Shown piece by piece: positions 31,801 to 39,713 of a stretch of DNA of 49,274 bases (position 1 is its first letter; every line of letters starts with the position of its first letter). The stretch is from NCBI RefSeq assembly GCF_000426385.1, contig NZ_AUFG01000028.1, positions 1 through 49,274 on the forward strand, read 5' to 3'. The notes below the pieces were generated by a model. The model saw only the letters and a program-made list of their open reading frames with translations. It ran no database searches and was not told where the DNA came from. The DNA is from Arsenicicoccus bolidensis DSM 15745. Its GTDB lineage: Bacteria; Actinomycetota; Actinomycetes; Actinomycetales; Dermatophilaceae. A program made the position numbers and the translations under genes.

Positions 31801-33032
31801 CGGGCGGTCGCCCCGTCGTCCGCGCGCTCACCGTCGACGACGCCCGCGCCTCCTGGGACCTCGGCGTCGAGTCCTTCGGCCACGCCGAGCCCGCCCCGGA
31901 CCCGCTGCCCGACCCCACCCGGCGTGGTCGGGTCATGCTGGGCGCCTTCGTCGACGACACCCTCGTCGGTCGGGTCGGCGCCCTGTCGCTGTCGTCCTGG
32001 TGGGGCGGGCGCGAGGTGCCCACCGCGGGCATCGCCAGCGTCGCCGTGCGCCTCGAGGAGCGCGGCTCGGGGAGCCTCGGCCTGCTGATGCCCGCCCTGC
32101 ACGACCGCGCCCGCGAGCGCGGGGACGTCCTCGCCACGCTCTACGCCACGGCGCAGGGCATCTACCGGCGGTTCGGCTACGAGACGGTGACGTCCTTCGA
32201 CCAGGTCGAGCTGCCGACGCGGCTGCTCCTCGACGTCCCGGTCGACGAGCCCGCCGATGCGCAGGACGGCACGCGCGAGGTGCGGCTGCGCCGGGGCACG
32301 GCCGACGACCTGGACGCCATGCAGGCCGCCTACACCCGCTGGGCCCGCGAGCACGACGGACCGCTCACCCGGTCCGGACCGCAGTTCCCGCCCGACGTGA
32401 CGGCCTTCCTGCAGGCGCTGGACGGCGCGCACGTCACCCTCGTCGAGGAGGACGGCGCGGTCACGGGCTACGCCACCTGGCGGCGCACCGACGGCTACCA
32501 CCAGGGCGTCACGGCGGTGGACGACCTCGTCGTGACCACCCCGTCGGCCGCGCGCGCCCTGCTCCACCAGCTCGGCACCAGCCACGCCGTCGCCCCCACC
32601 ACCACGCTGTGGACCAGCGGCGCCGATCCCCTGCGCCTGCACCTGCCCGGCAACGCCTGGCGCCCGGTCGACCAGCGCCCCTACGCCCTCGCGGTGCTCG
32701 ACGTCCCCGCGGCGTTCGAGGCCCGCGGCTACCCCGGCCACCTCGACGCCGACCTGACGTTCGCCGTCTCCCCCGGCCACGGCGGCGACCCGGTGGCCGG
32801 CACCTACCGCCTGCGCGTGACGGCGGGGAGGGCCACCTGCGAGCGGCTCGCCGACGACCCGGCCCCCGGCATACGGCTCCTGCACCCGCGCGCACTGAGC
32901 CTCGCGTATGCCGGCGCCCAGCCGAGCAGCGCGCAGCGCCAGGCGGGCCTGCTGACGGGTCCCGCCGATGACGACGCGGTGTGGGACACCCTCACCGGCG
33001 GGCGTCAGGTGCACGTGCGCGACTACTTCTGA
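31797..33032 (+). CDS. GNAT family N-acetyltransferase, Eis-like
   Basis: 411 residues, the length and plan of Eis proteins: an N-terminal GNAT domain with acetyl-CoA strand IASVAVRLEERGSGSLGLLM, a second degenerate GNAT-like domain from about 165, and a C-terminal SCP2-like domain ending RDYF, where the terminal Phe carboxylate acts in Eis catalysis. Eis enzymes acetylate amines, including aminoglycosides and protein lysines. GTG 31797 overlaps the previous stop. The last 10 nt overlap the end of the convergent hydrolase gene. The natural substrate here, and the reason for coupling to putA, are unknown. Confidence 0.88.
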   Translation: MTGGRPVVRALTVDDARASWDLGVESFGHAEPAPDPLPDPTRRGRVMLGAFVDDTLVGRVGALSLSSWWGGREVPTAGIASVAVRLEERGSGSLGLLMPALHDRARERGDVLATLYATAQGIYRRFGYETVTSFDQVELPTRLLLDVPVDEPADAQDGTREVRLRRGTADDLDAMQAAYTRWAREHDGPLTRSGPQFPPDVTAFLQALDGAHVTLVEEDGAVTGYATWRRTDGYHQGVTAVDDLVVTTPSAARALLHQLGTSHAVAPTTTLWTSGADPLRLHLPGNAWRPVDQRPYALAVLDVPAAFEARGYPGHLDADLTFAVSPGHGGDPVAGTYRLRVTAGRATCERLADDPAPGIRLLHPRALSLAYAGAQPSSAQRQAGLLTGPADDDAVWDTLTGGRQVHVRDYF

Positions 33033-33829
33033 GTGGCGACCTGGCGCAGGACGACGTCGGCGATCTCGGCCGCGTGCTCGACCGGCAGGCCGTGGCGGGC
33101 GCCGCGCAGCACGACGAGCTCGGCGCCCGGGATGCGCTCGGCCAGCAGCTCGCCGTTGCGCAGCGGGTTGACGCGATCGGCGTCGCCGTGGACCACGACC
33201 GTGGGCGCGACGATGCGGGGCAGCGAGTCCCACGCGTCGTGCCCGTGCGAGGCGCGGTAGTGCAGGCCGCGCTGCGCGGACCGCGTCGTGGTCGCGGCGT
33301 CGGCCGTCTCGGCCAGCTCGTGGTGCGAGCCCAGCCACGCGGGCGTGTAGCTCAGCAGCGCCATCTCCATCGGGTCGCAGCGCGCGATCGTGGCGTCGAC
33401 GTCGTCGGCGCGCGGGACGCGGTGCCGGTCACCGGGCGAGGTGCACAGCAGGGTCAGGCTCGCGACGCGCTCCGGGTGTCGGATCGCGAGCCACTGCGCG
33501 ATTCGGCCGCCCATGGAGTGGCCGACCACGTGCGCCCGCTCGACCTCGAGCCGCTCGAGCACCCAGGCCGCGTCGTCGGCGAAGGATCCTGTGGTCGGCG
33601 GGTCCCGGCGATCCATGTCGTCGCTGTCGCCGGTGCCCCGCTGGTCGATCGCGATCGTCTCCACCTGGCCGTCCAGCACGCCGCGCGCCGCGAGCTCGGC
33701 CACGAGCACGTCGTAGAGCCAGTGGTCCTGGCTCATGCCTGGCAGCAGCAGCACCGGGGTCCCGCCGGCGCCTGACCGCCACACCGCGAGACGCGACCCG
33801 TCGGCGAGCTCCACCACCTGCTTCGGCAT
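33023..33829 (-). CDS. Alpha/beta hydrolase
   Basis: A 268-residue single-domain alpha/beta hydrolase. The nucleophile elbow is GHSMGG, the oxyanion region LLLPGMSQDHWLY, then DQRGTGDSD, the acid strand VVVHGDADRVNP and the catalytic His in RGARHGLPVEHA. There is no signal peptide, so it is cytosolic. It resembles general esterase/haloperoxidase-like proteins; the substrate is unknown. ATG 33829 starts the recognisable domain. Longer ORFs upstream run through the terminator and are artefacts. GGAGG lies 11 nt upstream, a weakly placed ribosome site. Confidence 0.9.
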   Translation of the reverse strand: MPKQVVELADGSRLAVWRSGAGGTPVLLLPGMSQDHWLYDVLVAELAARGVLDGQVETIAIDQRGTGDSDDMDRRDPPTTGSFADDAAWVLERLEVERAHVVGHSMGGRIAQWLAIRHPERVASLTLLCTSPGDRHRVPRADDVDATIARCDPMEMALLSYTPAWLGSHHELAETADAATTTRSAQRGLHYRASHGHDAWDSLPRIVAPTVVVHGDADRVNPLRNGELLAERIPGAELVVLRGARHGLPVEHAAEIADVVLRQVATQK

Positions 33830-33892
33830 ACGGCCCGATCCTCCCTGGCGACCCACGACTGATGCCGGACGACCGACGGACGACCGACGACC

Positions 33893-33924
33893 GGCGGGGA
33901 CGACCCACGACGGTCGTCCCCGCC
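33893..33924. terminator. 13-bp-stem hairpin between the sigma operon and the hydrolase gene
   Basis: GGCGGGGACGACC, loop CACGAC, GGTCGTCCCCGCC: a perfect 13-bp stem. It lies 3 nt after the stop of the membrane protein gene at 33928 on the minus strand and before the hydrolase start, so it should end the sigma-factor transcript. The adjoining 33868-33892 is a run of GACC/GACG units with no gene. Confidence 0.75.
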
Positions 33925-33927
33925 AAC

Positions 33928-34878
33928 CTAGCGCCCGGTGACCAGCGTGGTCGGCGGGGCCTCGGGAGCAGGCCGCACGGTGACCCGTCCGGAGTCCATC
34001 TGCCAGGTGAGCTCGTGCGCCGACTGCGTCCCCTTGATGGTGACGCCCTCGGTGGCCCAGCCGACGATCTCGCCCTGCCACTCCTCCGGGACGATGTATG
34101 ACGCCCGCTCGCCGAGCTGTCCGACGCGATAGGCCTCGAGGCGCTCGCCGCCGTCGTCGTGGATCGCGACGACGACGAACCGGCCGTTGGGGCTGGTGGC
34201 GAAGCTGTGGGCGGACCCGTTGCCGGCCGAGGCGAGGACGATCGCGGTGCCGTCGCTCGCCACGCTCATGAGGCGAGCCCGGTTGGGCGGCGCCGAGTCG
34301 GTCTGGTCGTCGTTGGAGCCCACGAGCGCGAGATAGCGGTCCCCGGCACGCGTGCCCGCGATCTTGACGCTGGTGCCGGTGGGGAACGCGACCGGGCCGA
34401 AGGGTGTCTCGAAGGACGACCCGGGCTCGGGCGCGAGGGTCCCGCTCGCGGTGGGCGTGCTCGTCGGGGCGGTGCGCGTCGCCGTGGCCGTGGCCGACGG
34501 GACGTCCGTCGGGGACGTCGCCGTCGACCGGGGGACCGACGGCGGCTCCGAGGTGGGCTCGGGCGCGCTGGTGCCCGTGCTGGTGGGCGTGGGCGAGGGG
34601 ATCGCGGGCGCCGTCGTGACCTGCGACGTCGGGGGTGTCGCAGGGACGACCTTGTCCTCGGGATCCTGGCCGTCCGCGAGCCGCGGCACGAGGACCGCCG
34701 CCCCCACCACCAGCGCCAGCGTCGTGCCGGCCCCGGCCATGGCGGTCACCCGGCGGCGACGGCGCACGACCTTGCCGCGCTCGACGACCCACTCGCCGAG
34801 GTTGGGCGAGGGCCGCACGTCGTCGGCGTGCCCCTCCAGCGAACGCCTCACCAGGCGTCCGAGCTCGTCATCCCGCAT
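33928..34878 (-). CDS. Membrane protein partner of the sigma factor (possible anti-sigma factor)
   Basis: A 316-residue protein: a short cytoplasmic N terminus (MRDDELGRLVRRSLEGHADD), one membrane segment at about 47-68 after RRRRR, a Pro/Thr/Ser/Ala-rich stalk (about 75-145), and an external beta-rich domain (SPNGRFVVVAIHDDGGERLEAY, resembling WD/TolB-like strands). The start at 34878 lies 11 nt inside the sigma-factor gene, so the two are coupled. Topology and coupling fit an anti-sigma or sensor for the sigma factor. A zinc-type HxxxCxxC motif is absent, so the mechanism would differ from ZAS anti-sigma factors. Confidence 0.75.
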   Translation of the reverse strand: MRDDELGRLVRRSLEGHADDVRPSPNLGEWVVERGKVVRRRRRVTAMAGAGTTLALVVGAAVLVPRLADGQDPEDKVVPATPPTSQVTTAPAIPSPTPTSTGTSAPEPTSEPPSVPRSTATSPTDVPSATATATRTAPTSTPTASGTLAPEPGSSFETPFGPVAFPTGTSVKIAGTRAGDRYLALVGSNDDQTDSAPPNRARLMSVASDGTAIVLASAGNGSAHSFATSPNGRFVVVAIHDDGGERLEAYRVGQLGERASYIVPEEWQGEIVGWATEGVTIKGTQSAHELTWQMDSGRVTVRPAPEAPPTTLVTGR

Positions 34879-35386
34879 GACCCAACCCCCTCTCCCACAC
34901 CTGGTCACGGGCAGGCACGACCTTGCGAAGGTTGGCCAGGCCGCGTGAGATCTGGCTCTTCACCGTGCCCAAGGAGCACCCCATGATGTCTGCTATCTCC
35001 GCCTCCGGGAGGTCCTCGTAGAACCGGAGCACGAGCGCCGTGCGCTGACGGGACCCGAGCGTCTGCAGCAGCGCCCACATCCCGTCCCGCTCGTCGATGT
35101 CGTGCCGATCCTCGACGGCCTCGTCGGGTGTCGTCTCCGTTGCGTACTCACGCCGCCCCACCTTGCGCCACACCGAGATGTTGGTGCGCGTCATGGCCGT
35201 GCGGGTGTAGGCATCGACGGACCGGTGGTCCGCGATCTTGTGCCACGACAGGTAGACCTTGACCAGAGTGCTCTGGAGCAGGTCCTCCGCCGAGGCGTGA
35301 TCACCCGTCAGCAGGTACGCGTAGCGGAGCAACGGTCCGGAGCGTGTTGCCACGAAAGCAGTGAACTCCTCGTCGCGCTCGTCCAT
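34868..35386 (-). CDS. SigE-family ECF RNA polymerase sigma factor
   Basis: A 172-residue sigma-70 factor of the small actinobacterial SigE group. Region 2 is FTAFVATRSGPLLRYAYLLT with DHASAEDLLQSTLVKVYLSW. Region 4 is LGSRQRTALVLRFYEDLPEAEIADIMGCSLGTVKSQISRG, the last part being the -35 recognition helix-turn-helix. Such factors redirect transcription to envelope or stress genes. ATG 35386 follows GGAGGGAAGGGAA; the longer TTG start has no support. A matching ECF-type promoter lies upstream (35425-35452), suggesting autoregulation. The downstream coupled membrane protein probably controls its activity. Confidence 0.93.
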   Translation of the reverse strand: MDERDEEFTAFVATRSGPLLRYAYLLTGDHASAEDLLQSTLVKVYLSWHKIADHRSVDAYTRTAMTRTNISVWRKVGRREYATETTPDEAVEDRHDIDERDGMWALLQTLGSRQRTALVLRFYEDLPEAEIADIMGCSLGTVKSQISRGLANLRKVVPARDQVWERGLGHAG

Positions 35387-35424
35387 GCGGTTCCCTTCCC
35401 TCCCCAAGAGGTGCTGACACCCGA

Positions 35425-35452
35425 ATGACGCGGGCGCCGTCTCTCAGGTTGC
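35425..35452 (-). promoter_or_regulatory. Candidate ECF-type promoter of the sigma-factor operon
   Basis: On the minus strand GCAACC (35452-35447) and CGTCAT (35430-35425) are separated by 16 bp. ECF factors typically need an AAC-containing -35 and a CGTC-like -10 at 16-17 bp, so self-activation is plausible. The element is 39 nt upstream of the ATG. The spacing and sequences are visible; use by this sigma factor is inferred. Confidence 0.5.
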
Positions 35453-35539
35453 ACGTCATGGTCACGATCTGCCAACCGTTCGCGTACCTAAGGTGCTCGG
35501 GGGGAGACCCTGTCGGACGCTGGGGCTACTCTCCCCTCC

Positions 35540-36310
35540 ATGAGCACCGCCGCCACCCCGCCCTCGGGCGACCGCCGTCCCCTCGTGGTGATGGAGGAGG
35601 TCAACAAGCACTTCGGAGACCTCCACGTCCTCCGCGACATCGACCTGACGGTCCACGAGGGGGAGGTCGTCGTCCTGATCGGCCCCTCCGGCTCGGGCAA
35701 GTCGACCCTGTGCCGCACCATCAACCGGCTCGAGACCATCGAGTCCGGCTCCATCTCCATCGACGGCCGACCCCTCCCCGAGGAGGGCAAGGCGCTGGCC
35801 CAGCTGCGGTCCGACGTGGGCATGGTCTTCCAGTCGTTCAACCTCTTCGCCCACAAGACGATCCTCGACAACGTCACCCTGGGCCCGATGAAGGTCCGCG
35901 GGCTCGGCAAGAAGGACGCCGAGGCTCGTGCCCGCCAGCTCCTCGACCGCGTCGGCGTCGGCCACCAGGCCGACAAGTACCCCGCCCAGCTCTCCGGCGG
36001 CCAGCAGCAGCGCGTCGCGATCGCCCGGTCCCTCGCCATGGACCCCAAGGTCATGCTGTTCGACGAGCCGACGTCGGCCCTCGACCCGGAGATGATCAAC
36101 GAGGTCCTCGACGTCATGACCCAGCTCGCCCGCACCGGCATGACGATGATCGTCGTCACCCACGAGATGGGCTTCGCCCGCAAGGCCGCGGACCGCGTCG
36201 TCTTCATGTCGGACGGGCAGATCGTCGAGCAGGCCACCCCCGAGCAGTTCTTCACCAACCCGCAGTCGGATCGCGCCAAGGACTTCCTCGGCAAGATCCT
36301 CACCCACTGA
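35540..36310 (+). CDS. gluA: Polar amino acid (glutamate-type) ABC transporter ATP-binding protein
   Basis: A 256-residue importer ATPase with Walker [11 protein letters not shown]-loop [13 protein letters not shown], signature [16 protein letters not shown], Walker [16 protein letters not shown] and switch His in VVTHEMG. The sequence type is that of polar amino acid importers (GluA/GlnQ/HisP). It is first in a four-gene cluster with binding protein and two permeases, matching the gluABCD order of corynebacteria. ATG 35540 has TACTCT 7 nt upstream and lacks a ribosome site, so a leaderless transcript is likely. The gene symbol rests on order and similarity; glutamate specificity is not proven. 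Confidence 0.92.
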   Translation: MSTAATPPSGDRRPLVVMEEVNKHFGDLHVLRDIDLTVHEGEVVVLIGPSGSGKSTLCRTINRLETIESGSISIDGRPLPEEGKALAQLRSDVGMVFQSFNLFAHKTILDNVTLGPMKVRGLGKKDAEARARQLLDRVGVGHQADKYPAQLSGGQQQRVAIARSLAMDPKVMLFDEPTSALDPEMINEVLDVMTQLARTGMTMIVVTHEMGFARKAADRVVFMSDGQIVEQATPEQFFTNPQSDRAKDFLGKILTH

Positions 36311-36343
36311 GCCGGCCCACCGGCCACCACCCGAGGAGATCTC

Positions 36344-37198
36344 ATGACGATCCGTCGCACCACCACCGCCGCGGCAGCCATCGCGCTCGCCGCCACGTCC
36401 CTCGCCGCCTGCGGCAGCTCCGGAGGCAGCTCCGGCTCCGGCTCGTCCGGCACCGCCTCCGGTGCGGCCGGCGGGGAGACCATCAAGGTCGGCATCAAGT
36501 TCGACCAGCCCGGCCTGGGCCTCAAGGAGGGCTCGAGCTACTCCGGCTTCGACGTCGACCTGGCCAAGTACATCGCCAAGGAGATGGGCAAGACGCCGGA
36601 GTTCGTCGAGGCCGTCAGCGCCCAGCGCGAGGCCACGCTGCAGGCGGGCAAGGTCGCCTACATCGTCGGCACCTACTCGATCACCGACAAGCGCAAGGAG
36701 AAGGTCTCCTTCGCCGGGCCGTACTTCGTCGCCGGCCAGGACCTGCTGGTCCGCGCCGACGACACCTCGATCACCGGCCCCGACGCCCTGTCCGGCAAGA
36801 AGCTCTGCTCGGTCAAGGGCTCCACCTCGGCCACCAAGATCAAGGACCAGTACCCCAACGTGCAGCTCCAGGAGTACGACACCTACTCCAAGTGCGTCGA
36901 GGCCCTGTCCAGCGGCTCCATCGACGCCCTGAGCACCGACAACACGATCCTCGCGGGCTACGCCGGCCAGTCGCAGTACCAAGGCAAGCTCAAGGTCGTC
37001 GGCAAGACCTTCAGCACCGAGAACTACGGCGTCGGCGTCAAGAAGGGCGACACCGCCACCTGCCAGAAGGTCACCGACGCGATCAACAAGTACATCTCGT
37101 CCGGCGAGTGGCAGAAGGCCGTCGACAAGAACCTCGGCACCGGCGGGTTCAAGGTCGACACCAGCAAGAACCCCCCGAAGCCCGCCGCCTGCGCCTGA
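36344..37198 (+). CDS. gluB: Amino acid ABC transporter substrate-binding lipoprotein
   Basis: A 284-residue binding protein. A lipoprotein signal peptide ends LAAC (Cys at about 23), followed by a Gly/Ser linker and two Venus-flytrap lobes typical of type 3 binding proteins (YSGFDVDLAKYIAKEMG, SFAGPYFVAGQDLLVR, YDTYSKCVEALSSGSIDA, NYGVGVKKGD). It captures the amino acid outside the membrane for the GluC/GluD permeases. Cys pairs around KLCSVKG and YSKCVEA could form a disulfide. ATG 36344 follows GAGGAGATCTC, 33 nt after gluA. A strong double hairpin separates it from gluC, which may keep its expression higher than that of the permeases. Confidence 0.92.
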   Translation: MTIRRTTTAAAAIALAATSLAACGSSGGSSGSGSSGTASGAAGGETIKVGIKFDQPGLGLKEGSSYSGFDVDLAKYIAKEMGKTPEFVEAVSAQREATLQAGKVAYIVGTYSITDKRKEKVSFAGPYFVAGQDLLVRADDTSITGPDALSGKKLCSVKGSTSATKIKDQYPNVQLQEYDTYSKCVEALSSGSIDALSTDNTILAGYAGQSQYQGKLKVVGKTFSTENYGVGVKKGDTATCQKVTDAINKYISSGEWQKAVDKNLGTGGFKVDTSKNPPKPAACA

Positions 37199-37215
37199 CC
37201 TCGGCCGGTCCGCGC

Positions 37216-37293
37216 CCTCCCCTCCTCGCGGCGGGGAGGCGCGCCGCACGGTGAGCACGTATGCCGGGAGCGCCCCGGCATACGTGCTCACCG
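37216..37293 (+). promoter_or_regulatory. Two consecutive hairpins inside the gluABCD operon
   Basis: CCTCCCC (37216-37222) pairs with GGGGAGG (37233-37239). Then a stem of 20 bp starts CGGTGAGCACGTATGCCGGG (37249-37268), has a 5-nt loop, and closes at 37274-37293. They fill the 131-bp gap between the binding-protein and permease genes. In ABC operons such structures usually stabilise the binding-protein mRNA or partly stop transcription before the permeases. Confidence 0.65.
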
Positions 37294-37329
37294 CCACCCC
37301 GCCGGTCCCCTCACCCCCAAGGAGTGCGG

Positions 37330-38010
37330 ATGCAAGAGCTCTTCAGCGAGTTCGACATCCTCGGCGCGTTCTGGATGACCATCAAGCTCACGGTCCTGTC
37401 CGGCATCGGCGCCCTCGTCATCGGGACGATCCTCGCGATCTTCCGCCTGTCCCCCGTCCCGATGCTGCGCTTCCTCGGCGCGCTCTACGTCAACATCGTC
37501 CGCAACACCCCGCTGACGCTGATCGTCGTCTTCTGCTCCCTCGGCCTGGTCGCGCAGCTCAACCTGCGCCTCGCCAGCGCGCAGTCGCCGACCTTCATCA
37601 GCGACAACAACTTCCGGTTCGCCGTCGCGGCGCTGTCGATCTACACCGCGGCCTTCGTCTGCGAGGCGCTGCGGTCCGGCGTCAACACCGTGCCCGTCGG
37701 GCAGGCCGAGGCGGCGCGCTCCCTCGGCCTCGGCTTCCGCCAGACGCTGACCCAGATCGTGCTGCCCCAGGCCTTCCGCGCGGCGATCGTGCCGCTGGGC
37801 AACACCCTCATCGCCCTGACCAAGAACACCACGGTCGTGTCGGTGATCGGCGTCGCGGAGATCTCCTACCTGCAGGCGCAGGTCATCGAGGACCGGCCCG
37901 ACGCGATCATGACCTTCTTCCTGATCGTCGCCCTCGGCTTCGTGATCCTCACCCTGCCGACCGGCCTGTTCTTCACCCGGCTCGCCACCCGCATGGAGGT
38001 CAAGCGATGA
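37330..38010 (+). CDS. gluC: Amino acid ABC transporter permease, first subunit
   Basis: A 226-residue permease with five membrane segments (ILGAFWMTIKLTVLSGIGAL at the start, last segment near 195-215) and the EAA loop EAARSLGLGFRQTLTQIVLP that contacts the ATPase coupling helix. The HisMQ-type start and length match GluC. ATG 37330 follows AAGGAGTGCGG. Its stop overlaps the gluD start by 4 nt (ATGA). It forms a heterodimeric channel with GluD. Confidence 0.92.
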   Translation: MQELFSEFDILGAFWMTIKLTVLSGIGALVIGTILAIFRLSPVPMLRFLGALYVNIVRNTPLTLIVVFCSLGLVAQLNLRLASAQSPTFISDNNFRFAVAALSIYTAAFVCEALRSGVNTVPVGQAEAARSLGLGFRQTLTQIVLPQAFRAAIVPLGNTLIALTKNTTVVSVIGVAEISYLQAQVIEDRPDAIMTFFLIVALGFVILTLPTGLFFTRLATRMEVKR

Positions 38011-38879
38011 GCTCCGACGCGTCCGTCCTGTTCGACGCCCCCGGGCCGCGGACCCGGCGCAACCAGCGCATCGTCGCCGGGATCCTGCTGCTGGTCGCGA
38101 TCGCCATCGGGGTCTGGATCCTGATGCAGTTCGCCGCCAAGGGGCAGCTGGACGCCGCCAAGTGGCGCCCCCTCCTGTGGACCGACGTCTGGTCGGAGTA
38201 CCTCCTGCCCGGCATCCTCGGCACCCTGCGCGCGGCAGCCATCTCCATCGCCGCGGCCGGCGTGATCGGCCTGCTGCTCGGCGTCGGGCGCCTGTCGTCC
38301 GTGCGGCCGGTGCGGTGGCTGTGCAGCGCGGTCGTCGAGGTCTTCCGCGCGATCCCGGTGCTCGTCATGATGCTGGGCAGCTACGCCCTCTTCGTCAACC
38401 GCGGGATGTTCCCGGGCTACGAGTCCCTCGCGGGCGTCGTCACCGGGCTCACCTTCTACAACGGCGCCGTCATCGCCGAGCTCATCCGCTCCGGCGTCAA
38501 CAACCTGCCCAAGGGACAGGCCGAGGCCGGGCTGTCCATCGGCCTGCGCCCCGGCCAGGTGATGCGCTCGGTGCAGCTGCCCCAGGCCCTCACCGCGATG
38601 CTTCCGTCGCTGGTCAGCCAGCTCGTCGTCGTCCTCAAGGACACGGCGCTCGGCTACGTCATCCTCTACGAGGAGCTCCTGCGCAAGGCCGACCAGATCG
38701 GGTCCTGGCAGGGCAACGTCGTGCCCGCCCTGATCTTCGTCGCCGTCCTCTACATCGCGATGAACTACACCCTCACCACGCTGGCCGGGCTGATCGAGCG
38801 GCGGACCCGTCGACGCGGCCACACCGCAGCCCTCCCGGCGACGCCCAGCGCGGACGAGGGCCTGCCCGCCGCCCCCTAG
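38007..38879 (+). CDS. gluD: Amino acid ABC transporter permease, second subunit
   Basis: A 290-residue permease, longer than its partner because of an N-terminal cytoplasmic tail and an extra first segment (RIVAGILLLVAIAIGVWILM). The core has YLLPGILGTLRAAAISIAAA, the EAA loop AEAGLSIGLRPGQVMRSVQLP and a Pro/Ala-rich cytoplasmic tail after RRTRRRG. It completes the gluABCD importer. Translation is coupled to gluC by the 4-nt overlap. A repeat-rich hairpin region follows its stop and runs into the end of the convergent yczE gene. Confidence 0.92.
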   Translation: MSSDASVLFDAPGPRTRRNQRIVAGILLLVAIAIGVWILMQFAAKGQLDAAKWRPLLWTDVWSEYLLPGILGTLRAAAISIAAAGVIGLLLGVGRLSSVRPVRWLCSAVVEVFRAIPVLVMMLGSYALFVNRGMFPGYESLAGVVTGLTFYNGAVIAELIRSGVNNLPKGQAEAGLSIGLRPGQVMRSVQLPQALTAMLPSLVSQLVVVLKDTALGYVILYEELLRKADQIGSWQGNVVPALIFVAVLYIAMNYTLTTLAGLIERRTRRRGHTAALPATPSADEGLPAAP

Positions 38880-38893
38880 CCCCGGCCACCTCC

Positions 38894-38999
38894 GCCGAGC
38901 CGTCACTTCCCGCCGACTGGTCACCTCCCGACGAGCGCCCGACCCCGCCGAGCGATCACTTCCCCACGCGCGACGCCGTCGGCAGGTGACCGCTCGGCG
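38894..38999. repeat. GCCGAG-TCAC repeat cluster with hairpin over the yczE stop
   Basis: GCCGAGCCGTCACTTCCC (38894), GACTGGTCACCTCCCGAC (38914) and GCCGAGCGATCACTTCCC (38947) are variants of one unit. The last pairs with GGTGACCGCTCGGC ending at 38999, so a hairpin spans 38946-38999 and contains the yczE stop codon (38956-38958). The unit matches the arm of the perfect palindrome at 46714-46763. It separates the convergent gluD and yczE genes. Confidence 0.7.
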
Positions 39000-39651
39000 A
39001 GGGGGTGGGGTCCGTGACCGGCACGATGCACCAGGGCATCAGGTGCTGCACGATCGGGCCGATGCCCACGGCATACAGCACGGTGCCGAGGCCCACGCCG
39101 CCGCCGAGCAGCCAGCCGATCGCGAGCACGGCGACCTCCAGCGAGGTCCGCACGAGCCGCAGCGACAGGCCGGTGCGGTGGGCGAGGCCGGTCATCAGGC
39201 CGTCGCGGGGGCCGGGCCCGAGCTGCGCGCCGATGTAGAGCGCGCCCGCCAGGCCGTTGAGCACGATCCCCGCGACGAGGAAGACCGCCCGCACCCACAG
39301 CGAGGAGGGCGCGTCGAGCCAGCTCAGGGTCCAGTCGGTGGCGACGCCGATCCAGATGGCGTTGGCGACGGTGCCGAGACCGGGCCACTGCCGCAACGGG
39401 ATCCACGCCAGCAGCACGGCCACCCCGACGACGATCACGGTGACGCCGATCGACATGGGCAGGTGCAGGGCGACGCCGACGTGGAACACGTCCCACGGGT
39501 CGAGCCCCAGCGCCGCCTGGATGATCATGCTCATCGAGATGCCATACAGCGTGAGCCCCACCATGAGCTGCACCAGCCGTCGCGGCAGGCGGCCGGCGCG
39601 CAGCTGCTGCATCGGGGTCATCGGCTGGAGGGAGCGGGTGGGGCGCGTCAT
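38956..39651 (-). CDS. yczE: YczE-type integral membrane protein
   Basis: A 231-residue protein with five or six hydrophobic segments, beginning RLVQLMVGLTLYGISMSMII and including PMSIGVTVIVVGVAVLLAWI and the motif LGPGPRDGLMTGL, characteristic of the YczE/YyaS/YitT group. Its function is not established; in Bacillus YczE affects surfactin and bacillaene production. The divergent gene encodes the MocR-type regulator usually found beside it (YczR). ATG 39651 has GATGAT 6 nt upstream. The final codons lie inside a repeat hairpin. Confidence 0.88.
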   Translation of the reverse strand: MTRPTRSLQPMTPMQQLRAGRLPRRLVQLMVGLTLYGISMSMIIQAALGLDPWDVFHVGVALHLPMSIGVTVIVVGVAVLLAWIPLRQWPGLGTVANAIWIGVATDWTLSWLDAPSSLWVRAVFLVAGIVLNGLAGALYIGAQLGPGPRDGLMTGLAHRTGLSLRLVRTSLEVAVLAIGWLLGGGVGLGTVLYAVGIGPIVQHLMPWCIVPVTDPTPSPSGHLPTASRVGK

Positions 39652-39670
39652 ACGACCATCATCCCCCACA

Positions 39671-39710
39671 AGTGGACTGGTCCGACATAGCCACTTGAGT
39701 CATAGTGGAC
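39671..39710. promoter_or_regulatory. Direct-repeat operator between yczE and yczR
   Basis: AGTGGAC occurs at 39671-39677 and 39704-39710, exactly 33 bp apart (three helical turns). The inverted element CCACTT lies between, at 39691-39696. The second copy overlaps the yczR -10 (CATAGT, 39701-39706). MocR regulators are known to bind spaced direct repeats. Autoregulation and control of yczE by YczR are inferred. Confidence 0.6.
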
Positions 39711-39713
39711 CGT

